A stretch of DNA of 64,000 nt from Caenorhabditis elegans (taxonomy: Eukaryota; Nematoda; Chromadorea; Rhabditida; Rhabditidae). Position numbers and translations under genes: made by a program. The notes under the pieces are model-generated. The model saw nothing but the letters and a program-made list of their open reading frames with translations. It searched no databases and was not told the DNA's origin. Shown in pieces: positions 37,140 through 49,096 of the stretch. Positions within the stretch are counted from its first letter, which is position 1; every line of letters starts with the position of its first letter. The DNA lies in contig NC_003284.9 in assembly GCF_000002985.6 (NCBI RefSeq), positions 10,292,001 through 10,356,000 of the forward strand, in the 5' to 3' direction.

Positions 37140-38404
37140 TTAAATATAATAGGAAAAAAATAATGTTAGCAGCGTTGCCTTGGTTCGACCCCCACAGAGT
37201 GTTATTTTTTTTCTTTTTTGTTTTTGAAGAGGTATTCGATTAGGAGTTGATGCTAAGGTACTGTAGGGGTACTGTAGGTGGTATACGGTAGGGTTACTGT
37301 AGTTTTTTATCCAAAAGCGTCCTTCTCATAACTTTGCCGTCGTTTGAGCTATTCTGATTCTGATAAAAAATAATGAAACCTTGAAGACTTCTTAGGCGAG
37401 AGAGAAACAATTTTTTGACATTCGAGTCATACATCACAGAGATAGTCGACCGAGAAGAAAGTTACTGACTTTTTTTGATTTTTTATTTTTCAACTTTGGG
37501 CGTTTGTAAATTGGTTTGTTTAAGATTAATTTTAATTCTGTTTTTTTTAATAGACTCGGAATTTGACTCTAAATTCGAAAATGTAAAGTTCAAAAAATTT
37601 TAGTGGAAATTTTTTCCAGCTTTAAAAATGAAAAAGTTATGACAAAAACAAAAATTAAAAAAAAAACGAAAATTTCATCTCCTCACCAAAGTAAATATCT
37701 TTTATGTTTTTACATTTTCTGAGAGAAAATAGTTTATTCTATCAAATTAGAATTTTAGAAATTAGAAAATTAGAAAATTAGAATTTTTGAACTTGAAAAA
37801 ACTCCTTGGCATATTTCTCTCTTTTAGAAACTTTGGAATCTCAGCGCCGAAGGCGATAAATAATTATTCAAAATTTTAAATGTGAAACAACTCCTTAGAA
37901 CATTTCATCAATCTCAGAAAAAGTTCAAATCAGCGCCGAAGGCGCTAAATAAGTCTTCAAAGTTTTAAATTAGAAACAACTCCTCAGTATGTTTCTTACT
38001 TTTAGAAACTTTGAAAATTCAGCGCCGAAGGCGCTGATAACTCATAAGAGTTTTTGAATTTAAAACAACTGCTTAGAATATTTTTCTAATCATAGAGAAA
38101 ATTCAACTCAGCGCCGAAGGCGCTAAATAATTTTAAAGAATATTTCAATGTGAAACAACTCCTTAGAATGTTTCTTTAATCTTAGAGAAACTGAAAACTC
38201 AGCGCCGGAGCCGCTAAATAATTCTTCATAATTTTAAGTTAGAAACAAATCCTTAGAATATATTCTGAATTTCAAGGTGAACACACTTAACCCCAACACA
38301 TGTTTGAGGCGAAGCCGAGAACCTGCGCCAGCTACCTTGCTGATACCTTAGAGCGAACTAACCCTATCCCCACTCCCGAAGGGATAGCGCACGTTGTGCG
38401 CTAG
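37140..38404 (+). mobile_element. Helitron-like element with internal minisatellite
   Basis: The right end is a perfect hairpin (38386-38402, 7-bp stem AGCGCAC with loop GTT) overlapping CTAG, followed by T. This is the Helitron 3' signature. The subterminal AGGCGAAGCCGAGAACCT block is shared with the element at 6.7 kb, which lies in the opposite orientation. The body contains repeats typical of worm non-autonomous elements (GGTACTGTAGG words near 37258) and a five-copy minisatellite. The left boundary is approximate. No transposase or helicase coding was found. Confidence 0.5.
37841..38240. repeat. 89-bp minisatellite, five copies
   Basis: Units begin TCAGCGCCGAAGGCGCTAAA at 37841, 37930, 38019, 38108 and 38199, giving periods of 89, 89, 89 and 91. 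Each unit has a small GC palindrome (GCGCCGAAGGCGC) followed by an AT-rich spacer containing AACAACTCCTTAGAAT. The array lies inside the Helitron-like element and is probably part of it. Confidence 0.88.
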
Positions 38405-38717
38405 TCGTTTTGAAAAATTATATTCAAAGTTTTAAAAACATGCAACATCACCACAAATTTCTCAAAAATGGCAATTTTCTAACTTCATATTTAATCAAAA
38501 CATTAATTGAAAATTAAAAAAAATAAAAATCAGTTGCATTCATTTTGGTTTATTGTAATTTTATTCAGACAAAATCTTTACTGACACTATTCCACCTTTC
38601 AATGAATTCCATTATTTAACGCAACAACCAAACAACTTTATGAAAATAATTGATTTTAAATCGTAATGACGTTCATAAACCAGATTAGAAGTGCGAAAAT
38701 TTATTATTGTAACCATT

Positions 38718-39873
38718 TTACATGTACTTTGAGAACTCGTAGTAGAAAGTGATGATCAAAGCTCCACCTGTAGACCGGAGCGAATTTGTCAGGGCACCGC
38801 GATAAAATCCATTGATACCATCTTTTCTGAAATTCAGAAAATAAAATTAAATCGGGAGTTTTTGAACAACGTACTTATAAAGCGTTTTCCAGCAGTCTTT
38901 TGTACTCGTATATTGTTTAATTTGTTTACCCGATTGCATCATCATACTGCGTCGTACTGTATCCAAAGGATAGCATACCATTCCGCTTGTTGTTATTGAG
39001 ATTTGAGCAATAGCCCAGCATGCAGCGAAATTTAAGGATTTTGGATCTTCTACACTTGTTCTGATACTGTCGAAGATTCCAAAGAAAATTGCTCGAGAAG
39101 CTATCACAAACTGAAGAGCTGATGATAATCCTCTGAAATAAACCAAAATAATAATGTTTTAACTTTTTGAACACTCACTTATACCACGAGGCAACTCCTT
39201 CGCTGGCTTTAATTTTCTTAAGGCAGTCTACCATTCCTTTGTATTTTCTGGATCCATCTTTTTTGACGTCTAACGCCAGTCTGGTTCTTGCAAAGTCAAA
39301 TGGATAAAGCATGAATAAAGTAGTTGCTCCACCAAGACCACCCGAAACAAATGTACCTAAAAATTTTCAAAATCAGTAAATTGATAGGACCCATGTTGAC
39401 TCACCAGCCAAAAATTTTCCAAAACTTTCATTCCGATCAACATTTTTCAATAGTGTATTTCTGTAAATGTCACGGAAAGCAAAATTGAGAGTATGGTTTG
39501 GTAGACATCTAGCAACACCCGCTCCATTTCCTCTCCACAGTGCCATTGCACCCTGTAACTTAGAAATAATGATGGTTTGTTAGAGCTGAATTGACCATAC
39601 CTGTTCCAGTCTGATTTTGGAAATACAATCCCGAATGCCATTGTACTCAGCCATGGCAAACTCGCTTTGTCTTTGAAGCTGAAAATTTGAAAAATGAATT
39701 TATTTTTTTTTGTATTTCAACAAGCCTCTCTATTGTAAATTCCATACCTGAAGAACGAGCTTGACACGATCAAATGGTGCTGTAGTAGTCTTGCTAATTG
39801 CAGCTGCGGCACTTCCAGCCAAACATTTTTTGCTTGTCTCCAGAACATCGAGTGTGGCAGACGTCGAAGCCAT
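38718..39873 (-). CDS. Mitochondrial ADP/ATP-carrier-like protein (SLC25)
   Basis: Six exons (39748-39873, 39601-39678, 39405-39552, 39179-39356, 38875-39132, 38718-38826) give 298 residues, the normal carrier length. All three SLC25 repeats are present with their PX(D/E)XX(K/R) motifs: APFDRVK (32-38), YPFDFAR and YPLDTVR. Order and spacing match ADP/ATP translocases (for example the W-R-G-N segment, then LNFAFRD, DCWKTLYK). The diagnostic RRRMMM signature reads RRSMMM (about 237-242), so the third arginine is a serine. Substrate may therefore differ from ADP/ATP. The first exon remains open upstream of the chosen ATG to a TTTTGCAG acceptor at 39902, which is probably a trans-splice site, so a longer N-terminus is possible. 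The protein should sit in the mitochondrial inner membrane. Confidence 0.92.
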
Positions 39874-39902
39874 TCCGCTAGGCGGATGACGAGCGGTGAG
39901 CT

Positions 39903-42013
39903 GCAAAATGTTTGAGTGATATACATTCAAAAGCGTACCACTACTAAAAGTGGGAAACAATTGCGTCATAAATGACAAAAAAAGAAAAGTCAAGCCTGCG
40001 AATGAACTTGATTTAAAAATGCGGCAATGGTATGATAGGCAGTCAATGGTGAAAGACAAGAAAAATGGCGACGATTGATAACGTACTATCGAGGAAATGC
40101 GTTTTTGCGATGATCACCCCACCAGCTGTTGGGTAAAGTGTCTTCTCTTCCGATGATACAAATTTCCGCTTTAGTGTTCAGAGCGTCACGTGGTGAAACC
40201 TACATGAATTTAAGAAAAGAAATAGAATTCAAAAAACCGAACGCGTGTGAACTATAAATATTTTCAGTTTTTTAGCCGATCAAAACCTATCAAAACACAC
40301 CACACACCATCAGGCATTGCTATTTCTTCTTTAATGTCAAACTATTATCAAGGATGATGAAATCTCAGTGATGACTAACAAAGACAACGAGGCGAAAAAG
40401 AACGGTTTTGCGCAGACACTTTGCAAGAAAGCATAGGAAAGAAAGAGGAGAGCGGTGCAGAATGGTGGGGTGAGGAGGTCGCTTTCGACGAGGAAACACC
40501 CCACGAACCGAGCACGTGAATGGCAGCTGAATTGGGACGGATTGCAAGAGAGAAGAAATTAGAGCGGATGCGGGGGTTGAGAAGTTCGTTGTAACAGAGC
40601 TTTATCTCAATTTTAATTATCTTCTTCTTAATGTTATTAAATTTTTGTGAACATGAAAGTTGGTAATTTTATTCTCCAAATCACACAAAAAAGTTGTTGA
40701 AAATTAGTGTAAAACCACATTTTCTGAAAATTTAAGTTGTGTTTGAAAAGTATGGTAGAAAAACCTAGAACATTAAAAACTGTTCTCAACTAACTAAAAT
40801 GTTACCAATAATCTTATCGTACATTACGTCCACAAAAACATATAATGTTTCTACACAATAGTGAAGTTCATGGCTCATCACTTTGACCAAATAAGTTATC
40901 TAAATAACTACTCTCTAAAATTAATTAGGCTAAACTAGCAATGTTTGTGGGCTACCGAATTATTGCAACCTTAACACCAACCTCCACCAAAGCACGACAG
41001 ATTTTCCTTTTGGATACCAGCTATTAATTGTTCAAATTATACCTAAATGTTAATAGAAACTTACTGTTTTTCTATCCATATCGATTGATTTAAGTTAAAA
41101 AATAAGACGATTTTTAAAAATATGATGAAAGAATTTAGGGGATTTGGCTTTTAGTGACGAGCTAACCCACTCAAACGTTTCTGATGTTGCTTACCCGGAT
41201 ACTGTACGTTTATATTCAAATTCATCACAATAGAATAACTTCCGTGTGAAACTGTGATCACAATGGCCTAATGGAATCACCATTTTGTCACGTTTCGGGA
41301 AATTCCGGAAGTAAACAGATTGACATATCCCAACAAGGATTGTCGATCTTTGAATAAGGAAATACCCTAGATTTTAATGACACCTTTTATACTAAACTGG
41401 CAATGGGGTGATTTTTAAAATAACATTTAGCCACTGTGTAGTGTAGTGTTAGCGATGTAGCCAGTTGTCTCCCATTTGCGAGGACATTTATTTTCGATCC
41501 TCGGAAACTATAGTGGCACCTATACGACCATGAAGTTTTCACGTGTTACTTCACGTGCACAAAATTGAAATTAATGGAGAAGAAAGAGCAGTGTTTCTTA
41601 GATTAGTCTACCAAAAACATATTCAGATAAGCTTATCAAATTTCAACGAAATTGTTAACGATCTGAACATTTTGAAGTCCGACATGCAGTGATAAAATCA
41701 AATAATCAAGCTTGATGACAACTCCATGACAAAATAAACATTATTTTGGAAACTGGTTTCAATTATTTGATTACTTCTGCGCACGTTTCAATGATATTTA
41801 CCACGTTTTCAATGACATCTAAACTTGTATGAAAAGAAGAAGAAAAAAAAGAAAGGATAAAATAAACCAAAGATTTATCTAAAAATAATACAGTAAACGA
41901 AGCGAGTCTCAAAGACTCAAAGATGAGTCTCAAAGAAGTAGCATTGCACTTATATTAGAAGTTATTAAACGTAGAATAGTGTGAATAAATAAAATAAGTG
42001 ATTATAACGGAAA
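39903..42013. other. Intergenic, nothing firm recognised
   Basis: A minus-strand frame at 40090-40200 (contains EDTLPNSWWGDHRKN) is flanked by splice-like signals, but its phase does not fit the carrier gene start. The remainder to 42.0 kb is AT-rich with no exon seen. Confidence 0.45.
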
Positions 42014-45000
42014 TTATAACATTGTTGACTTGGTCTTCTCAAGTTTTGGGGACGTTCGAAAACAGCACACATGCACGATAGAAACCAAGGAGATTATAAA
42101 CAAGAACGCGTTGAGGAAAACGAGAAGTGTTGTCCCAATAGCTGTCATGCAAAGTTCGCTCTGAAAAATTTTAATTAGCTAAAAGGTAAATTGTTTTACT
42201 AAAACACGTGCTTCAACGGTGTCTCGCACTGCCGCAAGCATGTTGCCATTTAAATAATTATGTTCTCATTATGAAACTCGCTGTTTTTGTATCAATTATC
42301 AGTTTCTGTTGCCAAATCTGAGGGAAAAAACAATAAAATTTGATAACGACTCGGATATATTTTAGGTAACTCCCATAACACCTATAAGGCTATCCAAATT
42401 TTCCTAGTTGATAATGAAGTTTTTTTTTTAAATATTGTTCTGAATCAATCTTACAATTCTCATATCAAAATTCCTTTGCAACCAATTCAGCGAGATGATG
42501 TCATCGTTGGGGATGATGTAATCGCTTATTATCTCAGAGTCTGAAAATATTCTCATCTTAACTCTATTAAAACCATTTCTGAAGAACCTTCATATTCAAT
42601 ATGAGCAGCTATTGCAGTAATATTATCGTCGGGAGCTGGTAGTGTGTTGGATCTTCTTCTTCTCGGTGGATCTGGGCATGATGGCACCTGAACAGTTAAC
42701 TTTTCACTTTAATCTTTCAAAAGTTATAGTTTGTATGCTGTTCTATGGTTTGGTTTCAGTGGTTTTCTTACTTCCTTGTACGTTTTTGGTTTCCCGTCTT
42801 TTCAAACTTACATCACAATAGTCAAGACCAGGCTCTTTGACTGTGATCGAAATTTGACAATCAAAATACATGTTATCTCTATCGGCATATTTGTATACGT
42901 GGGCTTCCCTTCCCGCCATCAGGTCTGTGGGATACTCAAGATTTGTGAGGAGGTATTTGTCGAGAGCGCATCTGAAATATAGAGATTGAGCTTATTGGAC
43001 TCTATTCATTGATATCACACCCTTTGTCGTTTAAAAGCTGTACTCTTTGACCGTTTCCATCATCAACGAAACACGAGTGAACAAGCATACAGAACGTGTT
43101 TTCGTGCTCCGTGTCGCATGTCCATTTGTGATATACCTAAAAACCGGGTGATTGAAATTGGTTTCTTTTTGATCTATGATTGTTGTAGTGTGCTTTTGTT
43201 TGTATTTATCAGCATCTCTAGAACTGACCATCTGACCGACAGTTGCAAAATAAACAGGTGGGCCAGTTGGCGATCCATCCAACACCTCATATTTACAGAC
43301 TGGCATGTTAAGCTGCTTTGAGTGCATTGTAGGTGGAGGCATACTAAACAAAATCAAATTATGCATTCATTAAAAAAAAATTTGAAAATGAAAGGAATAT
43401 GTATCAATTACAAAAACATTAAACATTAACAACTCACGAAATCTGAATCACTTTTTGAATTCGACGCTCCATTTCCATGTAAAAACATTGCACCTTGAAC
43501 ACGCGATCGTTTTTTGTAAGGAATTCTGGATTGAAGGCCACGACTACATTTGTTGAGAGAAAGAGACCGCGAGGCGATGTCTGAAATGTTTTTATATTAT
43601 TTTTGGTGCTTTTTTTTAATTTTTCAACGCCTATCACAACAAGAAGCAACGTAATGTACTTATTGTGTAATATTAGAAACTTGTGAATTATATCCCCGCC
43701 ATTTTAAAAATTAAACGTGATACGCATTTTTTCTCGTTAAGCTTAGGAATTGTTAGCTTAGGAACAAAAGGAACAAAAGAATTGTTAGCTTAGGAACAAA
43801 AGCATTCCACACGTTTTTATTTCATAAGTTAAACAATTAATTTTTAAAATATATGTAATACACAAGTACCTAATATCATTATTATTGTGCATAGGAATAC
43901 GCCATAGATTCAGTGATTGAAGATAAGATCCTAAGATCCTATGCAGTCTGTCTTTGATGAAAAAATTTGTTTAAGAAAGCTGAAGAATGTATTAAAACTA
44001 CAAGACAAGTTTTCGGGAAACTAGAACACTCGCAAAAAATCTTTCAGCTAACACCTCCATAACCGGAGCTTAAATTCCGGTACTAACAGTTCGCCCGTCA
44101 AAAAGTTGTCCACATATCAGTTTTTCATCAGTTCCCTCCACATTTTCCCCGATTGCAATTGATATGTTGATAAATAACAGTGGAAGCCTACCTCTCACTC
44201 TCTCCCTCTATATTCTGCCGGATCGTTTGCTCAACAATGTCCGGTTCTTTATGATCGACCGCCCCGCTAAGACCGTTCGTGAGCCGGCTCTTCTCACCGA
44301 TTATATAAGCCGAGCATTTGATAAGATGCCATCATCAATTCATCTCATTTTCCTATTTTCACAGTTTGACAATTATTATTTGTGGTTGTTGTTTAGTCTT
44401 GATGAACACTTCTAGGTATGAATGTATAGTTTAAAAATTTAGATGCGTCGTTCTGTTCTCATTCTCTCAACTTGCGCTCTCATTGCTCTCGGTCAAGACT
44501 GGGGAGGAGGTGGTGGATACGGTAAGCTTCAAACTGTGTTGTATTATATTTTCTCAAAATTCCAGGAGGCGGCGGTGACATGGGAGGATATGGTGGTGGA
44601 GGATACGGTGGAGGTGGTGATATGGGAGGAGGATATGGTGGCGGAGGTGACATGGGAGGAGGCGGCTATGGAGGTGGCGGAGACATGGGAGGAGGATACG
44701 GTAAGTAAACTTGCATATTTTGGTCTTGTTCTTTGCTTAAAATGTTTTATTACAGGAGGAGGTGGTGACGGCGGATATGGTGGCTACGGAGGTGGCGGAT
44801 ACGGAGGAGGTGGTGATATGGGAGGCGGCTACGGAATGGGAGGAGGAGGCGGTGGAGATGGTGGATACGGAGGTGGTGGCTATGGAGGCAACATGGGAGG
44901 AGGAAACATGGGAGGTGGTGGTGGATACGGATCCTACCAAGGAGGACCACAACAACCAATGGGAGGACAGCAAGGAGGTTATGGTGGACAACCTTACGGA

Positions 45001-46189
45001 GGTGGCGGACAAGGAGGATGGCCACCAATGCCAAACTAAACAATGTCGTCTACTTGATGATTTATCCTAATTATCTTATTTAACTTCCTAACTATTTCCA
45101 CTATGTATTGTAAATTCCACGCTTTCATTTCATGTTTGTGAATTTTGTGAATAAACAGCTTTGTTATTTCTAAAATGTGAAAGCTCAATGAATAAAATTA
45201 AATTTGCATTATACTTTTAATGGATTCTCTTAAAATTCCTATGGGCACTTATGGGTAGGAGATATCCCCAAAATGTTTTTGCTCGATTTTCTCTGGATCT
45301 CCAATTTTTTTCCGAATTTTATTTTCATAACACATATTTTGTTTTTAAGTATATTGAAGATTTTTTTGTTTATTTATACATAGACAATATGGAGGACAAA
45401 AAATTTTCAATGCTTCTAGTCAACTTGATAAAACTTTACAGTGAAACAATCTTTTTAAACTTGAAAAATAGGAACAAATGTGTAAATTTTTAAAGTAAAA
45501 TTTTTTAAAGTATCTGTATTTTTCCGATTCTCTAATAAATTTCTATTGGGATCGGACATCAAGATAACCCACTGTTCGAAACATGACCACCAGGAACCGG
45601 AAATCCACTCGAATTCACTTACCGAATGTCTTTTTTCAATTGCGCACTGATCGAATGTCAGCCGTAAGCTACTGTTTTTTGCAGAATCAGTTTTCGATGC
45701 AAAACTTCGACAATCAGGGTTATCCAAATGGTTTTGCACAAAAGCCAGCCCGTGGAAAGTTGTTCGAGTATCGAATTTTACCTTAATAATGAAGTTTCCA
45801 ACACAAGAGCATGAATGATAAATGTTTACCTCAAAAAAATCATCTCCACATTCTACAGAGGGATCGCCAACAATTGCATTGTCTATTTCACCCCGGACGG
45901 CTTGCTGAAAAAATGTTTTGAATAAATGCTAAGAATTATATAATTATGTTTTTACAAAAAAAAAAGAAATTTTGAAATGCCAACCTTTTTCAATAAAAAA
46001 TTCCCATTCAAGTCAAAGTTTAGAAATATGGTTGAATATTGAAAAAAAAACATGGGTTGTTACTTTAATATTACGAGGATATATTCCTTACAGGAGATTT
46101 AGAAACAAAAAAAAATAGTTTCATCTATCAAATTAGTTGATAAAACTCACCAAAAGAATTATTGCAAATACCGCAAGAATAAAATTCAT
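42014..46189 (-). CDS. cutl-20: ZP-domain cuticlin-like transmembrane protein
   Basis: Twelve exons in phase (46151-46189, 45830-45904, 45623-45781, 43438-43580, 43229-43343, 43021-43136, 42812-42971, 42588-42687, 42455-42540, 42278-42317, 42200-42228, 42014-42160) give 402 residues. Layout: signal peptide MNFILAVFAIILLQAVRG; ZP domain opening VECGDDFFEVKFDT with RVFKVQCFYME, MPVCKYEVLDG, YHKWTCDTEHENTFCMLVHS and GCALDKYLLTNLEYP; a furin site RRRR just after CPDPP; a linker; then one C-terminal transmembrane span (LVFLNAFLFIISLVSIVH) and a short cytoplasmic tail. This is the standard cuticlin/CUTL plan, in which cleavage releases the ZP domain to polymerise in the cuticle. Three of the late introns are tiny (47-49 nt). 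The third intron is about 1.84 kb and hosts another gene. The symbol cutl-20 is recalled, not verified. Confidence 0.92.
43735..43800. repeat. Short tandem repeat
   Basis: The phrase ATTGTTAGCTTAGGAACAAA recurs with GGAACAAAAG spacers inside the large intron of the ZP gene. Local duplication, no evident role. Confidence 0.6.
44302..44309 (+). promoter_or_regulatory. TATA box of the nested Gly-rich gene
   Basis: TATATAAG lies about 135 bases before the ATG. An ATTTAG acceptor immediately precedes the ATG, so the leader is either trans-spliced or interrupted by a small intron. Confidence 0.5.
44443..45039 (+). CDS. Gly-rich secreted protein nested antisense in a ZP-gene intron
   Basis: Three exons (44443-44521, 44566-44700, 44756-45039) give 165 residues. 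The signal peptide MRRSVLILSTCALIALG is followed by QDWGGGGGYG and about 110 residues of GGGGDMGG, GGGYGG and GGNMGG repeats. A glutamine/proline-rich end finishes WPPMPN. Both introns interrupt a glycine codon at the same phase (G|GA) inside repeats, so exons could be gained or lost without a frameshift. AATAAA is at about 45151. The gene lies entirely within an intron of the oppositely transcribed ZP gene. Repeat style differs from the 10-15 kb peptides (DMGG instead of GFGG), so it is not a close paralog. A cuticle/surface or defence role is inferred. Confidence 0.88.
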   Translation: MRRSVLILSTCALIALGQDWGGGGGYGKLQTVLYYIFSKFQEAAVTWEDMVVEDTVEVVIWEEDMVAEVTWEEAAMEVAETWEEDTVSKLAYFGLVLCLKCFITGGGGDGGYGGYGGGGYGGGGDMGGGYGMGGGGGGDGGYGGGGYGGNMGGGNMGGGGGYGSYQGGPQQPMGGQQGGYGGQPYGGGGQGGWPPMPN

Positions 46190-47370
46190 GAACAAAATCT
46201 GGAAAAATACAAAATTAAAAAAAAGCATAGTTTAATCACATAATAATAAATCTAGTAAGAACACCATCACCAAAAAGAAAACAGAACAAATGATGAGAAA
46301 ACACCTATAAATCTGATGAATTGGCTTCGGTTACGACTACTAGATGACTTCCTATAATGTCCATCATCTACTATCCTTTCTCAAAAGCGTTTGTGGTAGT
46401 GGCCTTTTGATGAGAAGAGAACATCAAGTTAGTCAACCAAGCTTTGTATGCTCTTGAAAAGGGAAACAAGGGAGAAAAGAACAACGGATGAAGTTGAGAC
46501 AAGGAATCCAGTCGGTGAGTGAACAAGGCATATTATTCTCGAAATATGCATAGATATGCATCAAAACCATTCAATTCTATTTATTCCTTCCCCTTCCATT
46601 TACCAGGCGCTATCGCGTCAATCTCTGAGAAAGTGCCTCAACTGCCCCGATAGTCTTGACGAACGGAAATAGGAAACTGTTATGAAATTGATTGGATGAA
46701 ATAATTTCTGCGTTTTTTAAAAGTAATCCATCGACATCGAGTACGTCGTATGTATATGTTTCACTAAATTTGAATGAAATGCCAAGGGTTATTTAGTATT
46801 CCAAATCTACAGAATCTGAAAGTTTGTGCGGATATTCCACAAACTCAATCATTGATAAAAAACAAAATTACTTGATAAAACACAAAATTACATCAGGGTT
46901 ACAGAGAACATCAGTGAGATGTGGCGTGTAGGAACCGTCTGCATAACTAACCCATTAAGACTAAAGCAGTTGTCAATAAAGTACTATTAAAATTCTGGCT
47001 CCGATACATAGTCATTAATCCCTCGGCTATTTTAAAACTTATAGCACCACAGGTATCTAAGAACTAAAATTCGGTTGAATTCATAGCCAATACAATAATT
47101 CAGCTGAAACCCCAGTTGAGAGTCTAACATTGTATCGAGTTTGATGTGCCAAGTTTCGCATAATGGATGCGTTAGAGCATTTTTTTTTCTAGCACCTTTT
47201 TTCCAGTTACAGTAAATTGTAATATGGCAACTGAAGAAGATTCATCATAAGAGAAAAACGCAAGAAAAAAACGCGATCAGAGTAAAAGGGAATTTTGCGA
47301 GAAAACGAATTTTCAGATACAAACAACACTCAAAAACTAACAAGGGAAATGTTAAGAATTAAACCACAAA
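46190..47370. other. Intergenic between ZP gene promoter and protease 3' end
   Basis: No exon seen. The block next to the ZP gene start (46190-46700) is moderately GC-richer and probably regulatory. The 47.2-47.37 kb part is the 3' flank of the protease gene. Confidence 0.45.
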
Positions 47371-49096
47371 TTAAGCAAGAATTCCAATTGGCTCGTCTTC
47401 AATTCCGCACGCATTGATACCACGTGCAAAGTAGATGTAACCATGTTCAACTCCCCAAGTGTTTCCCCAACTGTTCTTCACAATCCAGTATTTTTCACCA
47501 GTCTTGCTTGTTCCGTAACCAGTGATGAGAAGTGCATGCAGTCCGATTACCTATCAAGTTGCATACTGATTAGTAAATTCTATAGAATGAAAAATTGTAT
47601 AATATTCTGATAAGAAAAAAGACAAAGAAAAAGTAGTATACCTCGTTCTTGCATGCATATTCGGATGGTGTGAAAACTCCTCCTTTGTATGCTCTCATAG
47701 GCTGAATAACCGCCATTCCTGGAATATTGTTTTTTTTTCAGATATTATTATGGACATCTACATTATGTGTGCAGAAAAAAAAATATTACAAGTCCTTTTT
47801 TTTTTTTAATTTTTGACTTACTTATTCTATCACAGACATAAAAAATACGAAAACACGCAATTATCTATCTTACCAATATTCACAGGCCCGAAATTCACTA
47901 GCCAGTTAATGATAGAATCCTCGTCATGATGAAGGAAGTAAGCTGCCTTAATTCTGGTTGTATTCCAGTGATCGTTGACTGCACAACCATTTTGGCGATG
48001 AGCTACATATGGAAGATCGACTGCATTTGCAAGTCCATTGCGATGAATGTATCTGAAAAATTGATTATTGGAACTCAAGAATTATCTCATAAATTTTGGC
48101 TCTCGTACTCTCTTAATTTTCAATACAAACCTGAATGCCTTGTCCTCGTCTCCTCCGTCGCATGCGTTATCAACCAAGTCGCAATCAAGAAGGGTCTGCT
48201 CCGACAAGTTTCTCTTCTCACCGTGTGCGATAGCCCATGCTGCCTCGACAGTGGCGGTAGAAGCGAAGGCCCAGCAACTTCCACACTGACCTTGTGCCTT
48301 GACAGGGGTGATAACATTTTTGTCTCTCCAGTCGAAAAAGTCTGGGAATGGGGAGCTGCTTTCTCCCTTCTTCGCTGTCAAGGATTCTGGAATTGGCTCG
48401 ATGAATTCAGCCTCTTTGTGGAGTCTTTTGTAGAACGATTTTGGTAGAAGGGTCTTCTCGAATTCCTCATCTGTCCAGTCCGACATGTCGTTGTGACCAT
48501 ATTCAGCTGATCCATGTTCATTTTGGATGTTCCAATTGGCAATGTTTTCATCGGTGTTGTAATATGCATTTAATCGTTTCAATGACTCTTGACTGGTGGC
48601 ATAGCTTTTGTCGAATCTGAAATGATACTAGTTTTAAATTAAAACTATTCAGGGTATTCTTACTTCTCGGTGTAAGCAATGTACTCTTTGGCAATATTTT
48701 GAATCCCTCTTTCGTTGGTATGTGCTCTACGACTCACTTTTTCCGCTTGAAGTTTTGTACTATAATCAATCCTAATTAATACGTTACAAACCTGTGAGGA
48801 ACTTACAACAGAGGCACAACAAAAATAATAAACATTAGCCAAATGGTAAAAAGTACCAAGTGTCTTTTCTGTCTGTAACAAGAAAAATTATTGATTATAA
48901 CATTTTTGAAAAAGCTTACAGATTGAATCGTTTTTGTTCTCTGCATGCATGTTCTGAGCAATGATTTCCTGCAAGAGGATGATGTTCTACATGGCTAATT
49001 GGAGCTTTTTCGTCTTCTGGCCTGCAATCAAACAATTTTATGAAATTGATATTTGAAAAAATCAAAAACTCACTTAAACAGAGAGATTGCAACCAT
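47371..49096 (-). CDS. Cathepsin F/L-like cysteine protease with N-terminal membrane anchor
   Basis: Eight exons (49074-49096, 48920-49021, 48807-48872, 48664-48759, 48131-48616, 47874-48052, 47642-47718, 47371-47550) give 402 residues. The protein starts [13 protein letters not shown] with no signal peptide. The third exon (22 codons, [18 protein letters not shown]) supplies a transmembrane segment at about 47-63, implying a type II signal anchor. Next come the I29 propeptide ([18 protein letters not shown] and [12 protein letters not shown]) and the mature papain domain from about residue 187. Catalytic Cys210 is in QGQCGSCW, His348 in [11 protein letters not shown] and Asn369 in [11 protein letters not shown], so it should be active. 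Skipping the third exon keeps frame and would remove the membrane anchor. Papain-family enzymes act in lysosomes or extracellularly. Confidence 0.92.

Noticed and set aside
40090-40200. Minus-strand frame upstream of the carrier as its first coding exon
   Set aside because: Its only good donor leaves a phase that does not match the carrier frame; an ATG with upstream trans-splice acceptor explains the start better.
44737-45070. Frames in other phases through the Gly-rich gene
   Set aside because: GGN repeats are open in several frames on both strands; only the frame with signal peptide and spliced phases is supported.
47926-48447. 173-codon plus-strand frame
   Set aside because: Exactly antisense to the papain-domain exon of the protease; a shadow of real coding sequence.
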